DNA of 64,000 nucleotides from Exiguobacterium marinum DSM 16307 (GCF_000620845.1 NZ_KK211189.1:2387878-2451877); one strand, 5' to 3'; positions 50,287 through 59,945 are shown, counted from the stretch's first letter. Numbers and translations are program-made. The notes: a model not told the origin generated them from the sequence alone.

Positions 50287-50865
50287 TTAAGACTTTTGCA
50301 AGATTTTAATGTCGTTGATGATGTCTTCGGTCGGGACGTTTTGGAACCCGGGATAAGCCTTCATAATCTTACCTTCCTGATCGACCAAGTAAAAATACGT
50401 GCCATGGTCGACTTGTGTGCCTTCTTCAGGCTTACGGACGAGCGCTTTGAAGTTCTCTTGAGCGAACGTCTCGATTTCGTCTTGCGAGTAGCCTGAGAGG
50501 AACTGCCAATCCGCGTTCACAAGGTCGTATCCACTCATAAACTCTTTCATCTTCTGTGGAGTATCCACTGTCGGGTCGACGCTGAACGAGACGAATTGCA
50601 CATCTTCGACGCCCTCCTCCTCGAGTGCTTCATTCAGCTTCGTCATATTATACGTCATCGGCGGACAGACTGTCTCACAGCTCGTGAAGACAAAATCCAC
50701 CATCCATACTTTGCCTTTTAAATCTTCGAGACTGACCATTTCTTCTTCTTGGTTCATGTATTCGAACGATTCGACTTGCCAATTGAGCGGGTCCTCAATC
50801 TCTTGTCCACATCCGGCTAGGACGATGAGCATCGTCATCAAACTACCGATCCACCATTTCTTCAC
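50287..50865 (-). CDS. SCO1/SenC family lipoprotein
   Basis: About 192 residues. An N-terminal lipoprotein signal (MTMLIVLAGCGQ) puts it outside the membrane. The copper-binding set is present: FVFTSCETVCPPMTYN (C-x-x-x-C) and later VDHGTYFYLVDQEG with the His. The thioredoxin-like fold delivers copper to, or reduces, the CuA site of cytochrome oxidase. The start is the GTG at 50865 with AAGGAG nine bases ahead; a longer frame from 50895 overlaps the BdbC gene. It is the last gene of a thiol-redox operon. Confidence 0.9.
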   Translation of the reverse strand: MKKWWIGSLMTMLIVLAGCGQEIEDPLNWQVESFEYMNQEEEMVSLEDLKGKVWMVDFVFTSCETVCPPMTYNMTKLNEALEEEGVEDVQFVSFSVDPTVDTPQKMKEFMSGYDLVNADWQFLSGYSQDEIETFAQENFKALVRKPEEGTQVDHGTYFYLVDQEGKIMKAYPGFQNVPTEDIINDIKILQKS

Positions 50866-50878
50866 GCGTTCCAACTCC

Positions 50879-51292
50879 TTATCTCTTTTTGACATTCCAC
50901 ATCAAGATTGTGATGAACGTGAAAGCTGTCAACGCTAGGAACGGAATCGTGATGAACCCGAGCCAGTTGATATATTGACCGCTACACGGAACCCCTTGTG
51001 CACAAGGTTGAATTTCTGCAAAGCCCGGCACTTTTTGTACCAAGTAATGGTAAAGTGAAACGAAACCACCTATGATAGTAAGCGGTAACACATATTTCCG
51101 CACCGTCCGATCGTCCGTGAAGACGGCAATCCCTAGGATGATCGTCAGCGGATACATAAAAATACGTTGAATCCAACATAGCTCACATGGCACGAATTCC
51201 CGGATCTCACTGAAGTAGAGACTGCCGAGCGTCGCCGTCAAAGAGACGAGCCAAGCGAGATACAAGCCATATTTTTCGTGAAATGACTTCAT
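50879..51292 (-). CDS. bdbC: DsbB-like disulfide oxidoreductase BdbC
   Basis: A 137-residue protein with four transmembrane helices. The two redox pairs of DsbB are visible: CELC after the first helix (FVPCELCWIQR) and C-x-x-x-x-x-C in the second loop (QPCAQGVPCSGQ). It reoxidises BdbD using quinones. It starts one base after the bdbD stop, a zero-gap arrangement, so the two are tightly coupled. Confidence 0.94.
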   Translation of the reverse strand: MKSFHEKYGLYLAWLVSLTATLGSLYFSEIREFVPCELCWIQRIFMYPLTIILGIAVFTDDRTVRKYVLPLTIIGGFVSLYHYLVQKVPGFAEIQPCAQGVPCSGQYINWLGFITIPFLALTAFTFITILMWNVKKR

Positions 51293-51949
51293 TTATAGGT
51301 CCTGCTCGATCAACTGTTGGATTTGTTCATAATCGAACGGGTCTTCGAGCATCACACCATTGATCATGATTGACGGTGTGAATTGCACACCGTTCTCTTT
51401 CACAAGACCATCGTCCTTGCTGACTTTTTCGAGTACGGTCGATTCTTCTCCAAGGTCTTGCTCAAGTTTTGCCAAGTCGACCGATGCCGTCTCGCTCGCG
51501 ATCTCCTTCAACTTCTCGACGGTCACCCATGCGTTGTCGTGTTGCTGAGAAGCCGGTTGAGCGTCGTAGAGCGCTTTATGGAACTTCCAGAACGATTCAG
51601 GGTCTTGCTCGTATACTGATTCGGAAGCGAGTGATGCCAAAATTGATTCTTGTCCATGGAACAAGACGTTAATATAGCTGAAGCTGACGTCTTCCTTGTC
51701 AAGATAATCCGCTTTCAGTTGCGGGTAAATTGTGTCGCCCCACTGTTTGCATGATGGGCATTTATAGTCTCCGAACTCGACGATTGAGACTTTCGCTTCT
51801 GGGTCCCCAAGCGTCGGTTGCCCTTCGATGGACACATGATCGCCTCGATCGACTGTTGCCGACTCATCTTGATTGAGCAAGACGAACACGATTGCAATCA
51901 ATGCGACCGCGACGATGGTCATGACGACCAACCATTGATTCTTTTTCAT
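51293..51949 (-). CDS. bdbD: DsbA-like thiol-disulfide oxidoreductase BdbD
   Basis: A 218-residue protein with an N-terminal signal anchor and a DsbA domain. The active site is CPSC in EFGDYKCPSCKQWGD, and the cis-Pro loop is GVQFTPSIMINGVM. It forms disulfides in exported proteins and pairs with BdbC. The ATG at 51949 follows GAGGTGAAGAG; a GTG at 51958 sits on the ribosome site. It heads the bdbD-bdbC-sco1 operon. Confidence 0.93.
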   Translation of the reverse strand: MKKNQWLVVMTIVAVALIAIVFVLLNQDESATVDRGDHVSIEGQPTLGDPEAKVSIVEFGDYKCPSCKQWGDTIYPQLKADYLDKEDVSFSYINVLFHGQESILASLASESVYEQDPESFWKFHKALYDAQPASQQHDNAWVTVEKLKEIASETASVDLAKLEQDLGEESTVLEKVSKDDGLVKENGVQFTPSIMINGVMLEDPFDYEQIQQLIEQDL

Positions 51950-52071
51950 TCTCTTCACCTCTATTTATTTTCGACTCGTCTTTCATTATAGCGGAAGCTC
52001 TTACACCTATCATGTGTTCGACTCGTTTTTCATAATTCTCTTCATTTCAAGCTTTAGGAGGTTTTTCTCGC

Positions 52072-53664
52072 ATGATCAAGTCTTTTACGATGCGCCTCGG
52101 TCTCATTTTGGCGCTTAGCATTGCCACGCTTGTCTTTATACTGACGATCGCACTCACATCTCTGATCAGTCACCGGGCGTCTGACTCGCTCGAACAAGAA
52201 ATCGGGGAAAGACTCTCCACGACCTCGCATCAATTGGCGGACAAACTCGACTTTTATATGTGGTCACGTTATCAAGAAGTTCAACTCTTGCAAGGACTTG
52301 ATTTAGAGGAGCCGGAGGAAACACGACGACTTCTCAATCAAGTCCAATCGAACATCCCGGCATTCTCATGGATGGGTGTAACGGATGCGGACGGAACCGT
52401 CGTCGCCTCGACGAACGGCATATTAGAAGAGGCATCCATCGCCGAACGACCAGTTTATCTCGAAGCGCAAGTTGCCCCCTTTATCGGAGACGTTCACGAG
52501 GCGGTCCTCTTAGCTGAATTATTGCCGAATCCGACGGGGGAACCGCTCCAATTCGTCGATATCAGTGTCCCGTTATTTCAAGACGGGACGTTTCAAGGGG
52601 TGCTTGCCACTCATTTGAGCTGGGCTTGGGGAAAAGAAGTGCTCGAACATTTCAATCGGACGCTCCATGAACAAGTCGATGATACGGATTTATTCGTCGT
52701 CAGTGAGCGAGACAACGTTATACTCCTCGGCCCAGACGACATGGTCGGAAAACCACTTCCCGTATCGTTTACAGAAGGAGCCACCGTAAAAAAATGGGAA
52801 GATGGTCAGGACTATCTGACGGGTATGTCCATCGGAGAAGGGTATGATGAATATCCTGGACTCGGTTGGCGTGTCGTCGTCCGTCAGCCGGCAGCAGTCG
52901 CGTTCGCACCGGTCGAGACACTTGAAACGAGCATCCTGTGGATTGGCTTGTTCGCATCTCTTGTGACGGCTGTCCTCGGTTGGCTGCTCGCTTCTATCGT
53001 GACGAGACCGTTGAAGCGAATCACCGAAACGGCTTCGCTCATGGAACAAGGGAAAGCCAATAAATTTCCACATCAGTCCGGAATCGAAGAGATTGAGTCG
53101 CTCGCATTCGCCTTGGAATCACTCGTCACTTCCCTCACCGAATCAGAGTCGGAACGGGTACACTTTGAGAAACTTGCGAATCGCGATGCGTTGACCGGGC
53201 TCTCGAACCGCGTCGCTTTACGGGAACAGTTGAATCGACTATATAATTCAGAAGAGACGCATGTCTTCTTTTATATCGATCTCGACGGGTTCAAGGCGGT
53301 GAACGATACATATGGCCATGCGGTCGGGGATGCGTTGTTAGTCGAAATTTCACAACGACTCCGAACACTTACAATCGATGAGTTATACCCGGTCCGATTG
53401 AGCGGAGATGAATTTTTCCTCATGTTCCCGAGACGTGAATGTTCGGTTGAAGAAATTCATCAAATCGGTAAATCGGTCATCGACACGCTCTCACAACCGG
53501 TGACGATTGACACTACTTTCATCTCTGTTGGGGCAAGTATTGGTGCATCGATTTGGTCGCCACCTGAACCACCACATGTCGCCATCGAACAAGCGGACGA
53601 CGCTTTGTATCGGTCAAAAGCGAACGGGAAACAACAGCTTTCGTTCCACGAATTGTTCGAATAA
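52072..53664 (+). CDS. Diguanylate cyclase with extracellular sensor (SGDEF)
   Basis: A 530-residue protein. Helix 1 is near residues 8-30, followed by an extracellular sensor domain of about 250 residues (dCache-like, with FSWMGVTDADGTVVASTNG), helix 2 (WIGLFASLVTAVLGWLLAS), a HAMP domain (TRPLKRITETASLM) and a GGDEF domain. The GGDEF domain has DALTGLSNR, FYIDLDGFKAVNDTYGH and RLSGDEF. The signature is SGDEF in place of GGDEF, which usually stays active. The inhibitory RxxD site just upstream is absent (IDEL in its place), so product inhibition may be lost. The sensed ligand is unknown. AGGAGG lies ahead. Confidence 0.88.
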   Translation: MIKSFTMRLGLILALSIATLVFILTIALTSLISHRASDSLEQEIGERLSTTSHQLADKLDFYMWSRYQEVQLLQGLDLEEPEETRRLLNQVQSNIPAFSWMGVTDADGTVVASTNGILEEASIAERPVYLEAQVAPFIGDVHEAVLLAELLPNPTGEPLQFVDISVPLFQDGTFQGVLATHLSWAWGKEVLEHFNRTLHEQVDDTDLFVVSERDNVILLGPDDMVGKPLPVSFTEGATVKKWEDGQDYLTGMSIGEGYDEYPGLGWRVVVRQPAAVAFAPVETLETSILWIGLFASLVTAVLGWLLASIVTRPLKRITETASLMEQGKANKFPHQSGIEEIESLAFALESLVTSLTESESERVHFEKLANRDALTGLSNRVALREQLNRLYNSEETHVFFYIDLDGFKAVNDTYGHAVGDALLVEISQRLRTLTIDELYPVRLSGDEFFLMFPRRECSVEEIHQIGKSVIDTLSQPVTIDTTFISVGASIGASIWSPPEPPHVAIEQADDALYRSKANGKQQLSFHELFE

Positions 53665-53679
53665 TTTTGGGCGCCCATA

Positions 53680-53715
53680 TGAAAAGGAGTTCATGCTGAA
53701 CTCCTTTTCATTTTT
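53680..53715 (+). terminator. Terminator of the diguanylate cyclase gene
   Basis: GAAAAGGAGTTC and GAACTCCTTTTC form a twelve-base stem with a five-base loop, then ATTTTT. It overlaps the stop of the convergent gene by two bases. Confidence 0.9.
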
Positions 53716-54391
53716 ACTCTTCAGTTTCCGTTATCATGTCATCCTGCTGCTCATTTTCCTCTTCTGGCATCGGCTCCAAATCCATCGTATACACGTATTC
53801 CTCCCCAAAGTTATTCAAGATGAACAACTCTTCTTCTGCACGTGTCGACAGTCCATTCGAAAATCCGATTGCGGCATACATTTCCTCTAACAAAACGTCC
53901 TGTTCTTTGTCAATCTCATCAAACATGGCTTTTTCCCACCGTTCAATGATTCCTCCGAGTTGAAGATAGTCATCGCTTTTGATTTTATTTTGATCGTGCA
54001 ACAACTCCAAATATTCACGAACCTCTTTCAGATTTTTATGCGTCATCGGGATTGCACCCGCTTTTTCTGTCGCCAATATTTTTTGATGGGTCATCAGATG
54101 CATTGCTTCGACGAGATTCCCTTTGTTCAATTTTTTGGGGTCGTCAAAGTCGAGTCCCGTCGTTTCTTGCGGGTTGATGCGGCGCGTGACGTTTTGACGC
54201 CGTCCGAATGGGTCTTCCTCTTTGATGGTATCAATCAACTCGAGTGCACGAGTGTATTCTTCTTCCGTCAACTGTTCACGGTCTAGTTCAGCTGGATTTG
54301 GCCCCATCCAATACTGATAGAATGCATATGTAGCAACGACAATGACAACTAAGACAAGTCCCATCCAAGGAAACCATTTTCTCCATTTCAT
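53714..54391 (-). CDS. Membrane-anchored hypothetical protein (DUF6241-like)
   Basis: A 225-residue protein with one N-terminal membrane helix (WFPWMGLVLVVIVVATYAFYQYW) and a long helical, charged domain outside. The segment LTEEEYTRALELIDTIK, then NKGNLVEAMHLMTHQKI, and the very acidic C-terminus (PMPEEENEQQDD) are notable. Similar anchored proteins in Bacillales carry a DUF6241 domain; I make this link from recall with low certainty. No catalytic motif is seen. The ribosome site (AAGGGCGTG) is weak. It has no co-transcribed neighbour. Confidence 0.55.
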   Translation of the reverse strand: MKWRKWFPWMGLVLVVIVVATYAFYQYWMGPNPAELDREQLTEEEYTRALELIDTIKEEDPFGRRQNVTRRINPQETTGLDFDDPKKLNKGNLVEAMHLMTHQKILATEKAGAIPMTHKNLKEVREYLELLHDQNKIKSDDYLQLGGIIERWEKAMFDEIDKEQDVLLEEMYAAIGFSNGLSTRAEEELFILNNFGEEYVYTMDLEPMPEEENEQQDDMITETEE

Positions 54392-54486
54392 TTACCATTC
54401 ACGCCCTTTTATTGATTCGCTCTATCAAGAATAACATATATAACTTGCTAAAAATTCCATAAAAAGGGTTTGATTATAACCTCACA

Positions 54487-54524
54487 TAAAAAAGTACCCA
54501 CCCCGAGATAGGAGCGAGTACTTT
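54487..54524 (-). terminator. Terminator of odhAB
   Basis: AAAGTACC...GTACTTT with an imperfect inner stem is followed on the minus strand by TTTTTT. It starts a few bases after the odhB stop. Confidence 0.75.
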
Positions 54525-54530
54525 CTCTTC

Positions 54531-55805
54531 TTACGCTTCGAACAACAACTGTTCTGGATCTTCAATCATATCTTTAATGTGTTTGAGGAATGTCACAGCC
54601 TCACGACCGTCAACAATTCGATGGTCATACGAGAGCGCGACGTACATCATCGGACGGTTTTCCATCGTGTCCGCATCGATGGCGACTGGGCGGAGTTGAA
54701 TCGAGTGCATCCCGAGGATGGCGACTTGCGGTCCGTTCAAGATTGGCGTTGAAAGAAGTGAACCGAACACGCCCCCGTTTGTGATCGTGAACGTACCACC
54801 TGTCAGATCACTTAATCCGAGCTTGTTGTTACGCGCTTTATCCGCGAGGTGAAGGATGTCTTTTTCGATTTCCCCGAAGTTTTTACGGTCCGCCTCACGG
54901 ACGACCGGCACGACGAGACCGTCTGGAGCCGATACGGCAATCCCGATATCGTAATATTTCTTCAAGACGATTTCGTTACCTTGGATTTCAGCGTTCAAGT
55001 AAGGCATCCGTTTGAGCGCCGCTACCGCTGCTTTCGTGAAGAATGACATGAAGCCGAGTTTGACATCGTTGTCTTTCACGAACTTCTCTTGGCGACGTTT
55101 ACGAAGTGCCATGACCGCCGACATATCGATTTCATTGAACGTCGTGAGCATCGCTGCCGTCTGTTGCACTTCGACGAGACGGTTCGCGATCGTCTGACGG
55201 CGACGCGTCATCTTGATGCGCTCTTCTTCTTTGCCACTTGCGGCAGGTTGTGGTGCAGGTGTTGCAGCAGCCGTTTTTTGTTCTTTCACAGCTGGTTTGT
55301 CTTCATGTTTCGAAACATCGTGTACGTTGATGCGCCCAATTGGATCGTTCGTTTGAACGGCTGAAAGGTCGATGCCTTTCTCACGAGCAAGCTTACGTGC
55401 AGCCGGTGTCGCGATCGGTCCTTTACCAGGGCTTGCGACGTGCTCTTCACGCTTCTCGACTTTCTTGCCTTCTTCGACAGACTCTGTCTTTTTCTCAGTC
55501 GGCGCTTCTGCTTTCGTTTCTGCCGCGTTTTCTGTCTTCGTCTTCGTCGCGACAGCCGTTCCACCGCCAGAACCTGAACCGAGACGTGCGATGACTTCAC
55601 CGACTTGAACCGTATTCCCTTCTCCGGCAAGTTGTTCTTCTAACACACCCGCTTCGTCAGCCGGGACTTCGATATTGACTTTATCTGTCTCGAGTTCAAC
55701 GATGGCTTCCCCTTTTTCAACTTGGTCGCCCGGCTGTTTGAGCCATGTCGCGACCGTTCCTTCCGTAATGGACTCTGCTAATTCCGGTACTTTGATTTCG
55801 ATCAC
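54531..55805 (-). CDS. odhB: Dihydrolipoyl succinyltransferase, E2 of 2-oxoglutarate dehydrogenase
   Basis: A 424-residue E2. The N-terminal lipoyl domain has VELETDKVNIEVPADEAG, where the lysine in DKV carries lipoate. A flexible linker rich in A, E and K, then a peripheral subunit-binding domain (ATPAARKLAREKGIDLSAV), and a catalytic domain with SYDHRIVDGREAVTFL (His and Asp) follow. It transfers succinyl groups to CoA in the TCA cycle. It begins 18 bases after odhA, so the two form an operon. The E3 gene is not in the window. Confidence 0.96.
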   Translation of the reverse strand: MIEIKVPELAESITEGTVATWLKQPGDQVEKGEAIVELETDKVNIEVPADEAGVLEEQLAGEGNTVQVGEVIARLGSGSGGGTAVATKTKTENAAETKAEAPTEKKTESVEEGKKVEKREEHVASPGKGPIATPAARKLAREKGIDLSAVQTNDPIGRINVHDVSKHEDKPAVKEQKTAAATPAPQPAASGKEEERIKMTRRRQTIANRLVEVQQTAAMLTTFNEIDMSAVMALRKRRQEKFVKDNDVKLGFMSFFTKAAVAALKRMPYLNAEIQGNEIVLKKYYDIGIAVSAPDGLVVPVVREADRKNFGEIEKDILHLADKARNNKLGLSDLTGGTFTITNGGVFGSLLSTPILNGPQVAILGMHSIQLRPVAIDADTMENRPMMYVALSYDHRIVDGREAVTFLKHIKDMIEDPEQLLFEA

Positions 55806-55823
55806 AATGAGTTCCCCCTTAAC

Positions 55824-58676
55824 TTATTTACGATCTTTTTGATATGTGCTCGTGCCTGCACCGCTCGAGATGACGTCACGAGCGAGTGCTTCACAGATGA
55901 TGCGTGCTTGTTCTTGTTTATGGGCTGTCGGATTTCCTTCAGCCGGGCTTGAACGACGGCGACGACCGATGTAACGGACGTCGAGGCGATTCGTTGTGAC
56001 CGCTTCAAGGCGGGGCTCGATGTATGACCAAGCTCCCATATTTTTCGGTTCTTCCTGTACCCAGACGATTTCACGCGCGTTCGGATAGCGACTAATAACG
56101 TCACGAATCTCGCGTACCGGGAACGGATAAATTTCTTCGACACGGATGATATGGAGAAAGTCGAGTGATTCCTCTGACTTGCCGACTGCTTCTGCGAGAT
56201 CGATTGCCATCTTTCCTGTGCAGAAGACGAGACGTTCCACCTGCTCGGTGCTCTCACCGAGACCTGGTTGTTCAATGATCGGTTTGAATCCCTCTTCCGT
56301 GAACGCCTCGACTGGTGATGTGGCGAGTGGATGACGGAGCAGGCTCTTCGGCGTCATGATAATCATCGGACGAATCTCTTCTTTTCCGAGCATCTCGGCT
56401 TGGCGACGGAGAATATGGAAGTACTGTGCCGCTGACGAAAGGTTTGCGACAGTCCAGTTTTTCTCCCCGGCTAGTGTCAAGTAACGCTCCATCCGAGCAC
56501 TCGAGTGCTCCGGTCCTTGTCCTTCGTATCCGTGTGGTAAGAGCATGACGAGCCCTGATTTTTGACCCCATTTCGCACGTCCCGCTGAGATGAACTGATC
56601 AAACATGACTTGAGCCGAATTCGCAAAGTCACCGTATTGTGCTTCCCACAGTACGAGCGTGTCTTGTGCAAATACGTTATAGCCATATTCAAAACCGAGC
56701 ACCGATCCTTCTGAAAGTGGGCTGTTATAGACCGAGAACGACGCTTTCGCTGTCGACAATTGATGGAGTGGCGAGAACTTCTTCCCTGATTCGACATCGT
56801 TCAACATGATGTTTCGTTGTGCGAACGTTCCACGTTCCGAATCTTGACCGCTCAAGCGTACGGGCGTACCATCTGAAAGAATCGAAGCGAAGGCGAGCGT
56901 TTCCGCGTGACCCCAGTCGATTTTTCCACCTTCGTCGAAGGCCTCGCGGCGACGGTCGAGTACTTTTTGAAGCTTATGGAAGACACCAAACCCTTCTGGC
57001 CAGTCAAGCAACTCTTCGTTCAATTGAGTGAGCAGATCGTGCTCTACAGTCGTGTCGACTTTCGGGAATCCTTTATGGACAGCTTCCGGCAAGACGATGT
57101 CCGCGTCCACTTCTTCAGGAGGAACAAGATCGCGGGCTGCTTTGAGCGCCTCTTCGATGTTTTGTTCAACTTGCGCTTTCTCTTCTTTCGTCATAACGCC
57201 TTCTGCTTCAAGCTGTGCAGCATAGACGTGACGGACAGATTGATGTCCCTTGATCGCTTTATAAAGAACAGGGTTCGTGTTCATCGGTTCGTCCATTTCG
57301 TTGTGACCGTAACGACGATATCCGATTAAATCGACTAAGATATCTTTATGGAATTTGGCACGATACTCACTGATCAACTTCGCGACGGCGACACACGCTT
57401 CCGGGTCATCCGCATTCACGTGTAAGACCGGGATTTCATATCCTTTGGCGATATCACTCGCGTAACGCGTCGAACGTGAATCGTTCGGGTCCGTCGTGAA
57501 ACCGATTGTGTTGTTGGCGATGACATGAACCGTCCCACCTGTACGGTAACCCGTCAAGTTCGTCATGTTGAGCGTCTCAGCGACAATTCCTTGTCCTGGG
57601 AAGGCCGCATCTCCATGAATCAAAATCGAAGCCGCCAAATCATCGTGCTGAACAGCCGATCCTTTTTCGGACCGATTATCTTGCGCGGCACGTGTGTAGC
57701 CTTCAACAACGGAGCCGACAAATTCAAGGTGACTCGGGTTGTTCGCTAAGTTGAGTCGAACTTCTTTTTGTTGTTCAACCACTTTACGGTCAAGACCGAG
57801 GTGATACTTCACGTCTCCCGTCCACCCGAAGTTGATGCCGATCGACCCTTCAGACGGAATCAATTCTTTGTTCGGTGCGTGCTGGAACTCCGCAAAAATC
57901 ATCTCATACGGTTTACCGAGTACGTGGGCGAGTACATTCAAACGTCCACGGTGGGCCATTCCGATATTGATATGTTCAGAACCGCTCGAGATGAGTCCTC
58001 CGACCATGGCATCGAGTAATGGCACCATCGCATCCAATCCTTCGATGGAGAAACGTTTTTGTCCGACATATGTTTTATGAAGGAATGACTCAAACAGTTC
58101 TGTCTCAGCAAGACGTGTGAATAATTCTATTTTTTCTTCTTTTGAGAATTTTTGCATCAACGCGCCTTGTTCGACTTGGCGGCGAATCCACTTCTTCTCT
58201 TCCATATCGTCTAAGTGACGAAGTTCGATGGCGACCGTCCCTGTGTAGACGTCAAGTAAGTGACGGAATAACTCGAGAGCACTCGCATCTGGTTTCGGTG
58301 CATCGTCTGATAAAAGGCGTGCTGGAATTCGCAACAAATCTTCTTCTGTCAAATCGTAACGTGACAGTTCGAACAATTCCTGCTCTCGTGGATGATCTTT
58401 CAGTGGATAAATATCGGCCGCTTTGTGACCGAAAGCACGGATATCATTGACAAGACGTGTCGCAGAGACGACCTTCTCCAAATCAAACGATGGACCCGAG
58501 ACCGATGCTTCTGCCGGTGATGCTACTGGCGCCCCATTCTCATCGAAGTAACGACGAGTCTCCTCATCGACCGTTGATGGGTCTTCCAAATATTGCTCGT
58601 ACAGTTCAATGATGTAGCCTAAGTTAGGACCATAAAATGCTTGCGATTTCTCGTGGACATTCGACGACTCTCCCAT
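55824..58676 (-). CDS. odhA: 2-Oxoglutarate dehydrogenase E1
   Basis: A 950-residue thiamine-diphosphate enzyme. The N-terminus (FYGPNLGYIIELYEQYLEDP) is the E1o subunit-binding helix. MAHRGRLNVLAHVLGKP and HGDAAFPGQGIVAETLNM, with GDxxxxxxNN-like ThDP binding, lie in the middle, and HGYEGQGPEHSSARMERYLTL in the last third. It decarboxylates 2-oxoglutarate in the TCA cycle. Start and length are as in Bacillus OdhA. A cre-like site at its promoter suggests repression by CcpA in rich sugar. Confidence 0.96.
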   Translation of the reverse strand: MGESSNVHEKSQAFYGPNLGYIIELYEQYLEDPSTVDEETRRYFDENGAPVASPAEASVSGPSFDLEKVVSATRLVNDIRAFGHKAADIYPLKDHPREQELFELSRYDLTEEDLLRIPARLLSDDAPKPDASALELFRHLLDVYTGTVAIELRHLDDMEEKKWIRRQVEQGALMQKFSKEEKIELFTRLAETELFESFLHKTYVGQKRFSIEGLDAMVPLLDAMVGGLISSGSEHINIGMAHRGRLNVLAHVLGKPYEMIFAEFQHAPNKELIPSEGSIGINFGWTGDVKYHLGLDRKVVEQQKEVRLNLANNPSHLEFVGSVVEGYTRAAQDNRSEKGSAVQHDDLAASILIHGDAAFPGQGIVAETLNMTNLTGYRTGGTVHVIANNTIGFTTDPNDSRSTRYASDIAKGYEIPVLHVNADDPEACVAVAKLISEYRAKFHKDILVDLIGYRRYGHNEMDEPMNTNPVLYKAIKGHQSVRHVYAAQLEAEGVMTKEEKAQVEQNIEEALKAARDLVPPEEVDADIVLPEAVHKGFPKVDTTVEHDLLTQLNEELLDWPEGFGVFHKLQKVLDRRREAFDEGGKIDWGHAETLAFASILSDGTPVRLSGQDSERGTFAQRNIMLNDVESGKKFSPLHQLSTAKASFSVYNSPLSEGSVLGFEYGYNVFAQDTLVLWEAQYGDFANSAQVMFDQFISAGRAKWGQKSGLVMLLPHGYEGQGPEHSSARMERYLTLAGEKNWTVANLSSAAQYFHILRRQAEMLGKEEIRPMIIMTPKSLLRHPLATSPVEAFTEEGFKPIIEQPGLGESTEQVERLVFCTGKMAIDLAEAVGKSEESLDFLHIIRVEEIYPFPVREIRDVISRYPNAREIVWVQEEPKNMGAWSYIEPRLEAVTTNRLDVRYIGRRRRSSPAEGNPTAHKQEQARIICEALARDVISSGAGTSTYQKDRK

Positions 58677-58713
58677 TGAATAAATCCCCCTTATCCATTC
58701 CTAAACGTTCTAT

Positions 58714-58735
58714 CTGTGAACGCTTTCATTTTAAC
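58714..58735 (-). promoter_or_regulatory. odhAB promoter -10 with candidate cre site
   Basis: On the minus strand TAAAAT (58735-58730) is followed by ATGAAAGCGTTCACAG, which matches the cre consensus at all but two positions. The -35 is weak. A site at the start of transcription usually blocks initiation when CcpA is bound. Confidence 0.5.
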
Positions 58736-58739
58736 ATGT

Positions 58740-59012
58740 AGCCCGAAGCCGTTCACTTATCTCTTACCCTAGTGAACAAAACAAAATCTTGCCTCTTACG
58801 CTCAACTTCATACTACACCTTTCATGGCGGAAAGACCCTTACAAATTCACAATTCGTCCATACTATTTCAATAAGTTTTGCTTATCGATAAATTGTGTCA
58901 CAAGCATTTGTTTCAAAAATTTCAAAAAAAGATGAAACCTTATTTCAAACAAGCCCGTAGAAGGGGATGTAGGAAGCACACTAACACATTTAAAAGAAAG
59001 CTAGGTGACAAC
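58740..59012. other. Intergenic region between odhA and the ABC exporter
   Basis: No gene is visible. TTGTGTCACAA (58893-58903) is an 11-base near-palindrome upstream of the ABC operon and could be an operator. An open frame runs upstream of the ABC start but has no ribosome site or family pattern. Confidence 0.35.
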
Positions 59013-59945
59013 ATGTTATCCGTACAGAATGTTCACAAGAAAATGGGAAAAGCGACGGTTTTGACGAATGTCAGTTTTGATGTCGTTCCAGGTGAGATTT
59101 TTGGTTTTCTAGGCCCAAACGGCGCGGGGAAGACAACAACGATACGTATTATCACAGGTCTCATGCCGGCCACTCACGGGACCGTAACCGTCGACGGATA
59201 TGACGTCGCGAACAGTCGCCAAGAGGCGCTGAGCCGAATCGGTGCCATCGTCGAGAATCCGGCGTTTTACCCGTACATGACAGGACGAGAAAACTTGATT
59301 CATGCCATGAACTTGATCCCGAATTTGAAAAAAGTCGACTTGAACGCGCTCGGCGCACTCGTCGGTCTCGACGGAAAACTCGAGATGAAAGTGAAACAGT
59401 ACTCGCTCGGGATGAAGCAACGTCTCGGGATTGCCCGTGCTTTGTTGCATAATCCAAAAGTTCTCATTTTAGATGAGCCGACGAACGGTCTCGACCCAGC
59501 TGGAATCGCCGACCTTCGGAATTACTTACGCCACCTCGCTGACCATCGCGGGATCGCCATCCTCATCTCAAGTCATTTGTTGAGTGAGATGGAATTGATT
59601 ACGGACCGCTTCGCCATTATTGACCAAGGGCAAATCAAATCGGTAGAAGATGGACAAACGAAAGCCGAGAGTGTCATCCTTTGTAAAGTTGCCAAAGAAC
59701 AAATGAACGATGCACTCGACGTCGCTGCACTCGCTTTTGATGACGTGAAAATCGTCCAGCAGTCTGCGGAGTCGTTCATCGTACCGCGACAGGAGACGGA
59801 TATCCCAATCTTATTGAAACAATTAATCGAGCGAGACATCGCCGTCTATCAAATCGGTATGAAGCACGAGTCGCTCGAAGAACAATTCTTGAAATTGACG
59901 AAAAAAGAAGGAGGTACGAACAATGCGTTCATTACTCAGCAATGA
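59013..59945 (+). CDS. ABC transporter ATP-binding protein (BcrA-like)
   Basis: A 310-residue ABC ATPase. Walker A is GPNGAGKTTTI, the signature YSLGMKQRLGIARAL, and Walker B VLILDEPTNGLDP, followed by a C-terminal region of about 90 residues typical of CcmA/BcrA-type exporters. It powers the permease encoded next. The ATG at 59013 has AGGTGAC ahead; a longer frame from 58878 lacks any site. The pair may export a bacitracin-like peptide or sodium, but nothing in the sequence fixes the substrate. Confidence 0.92.
   Translation: MLSVQNVHKKMGKATVLTNVSFDVVPGEIFGFLGPNGAGKTTTIRIITGLMPATHGTVTVDGYDVANSRQEALSRIGAIVENPAFYPYMTGRENLIHAMNLIPNLKKVDLNALGALVGLDGKLEMKVKQYSLGMKQRLGIARALLHNPKVLILDEPTNGLDPAGIADLRNYLRHLADHRGIAILISSHLLSEMELITDRFAIIDQGQIKSVEDGQTKAESVILCKVAKEQMNDALDVAALAFDDVKIVQQSAESFIVPRQETDIPILLKQLIERDIAVYQIGMKHESLEEQFLKLTKKEGGTNNAFITQQ

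Noticed and set aside
58878-59012. A 45-residue N-terminal extension of the ABC ATPase
   Set aside because: The extension is Lys/Arg-rich without a ribosome site at 58878, while 59013 has AGGTGAC and begins exactly where ABC domains normally start.
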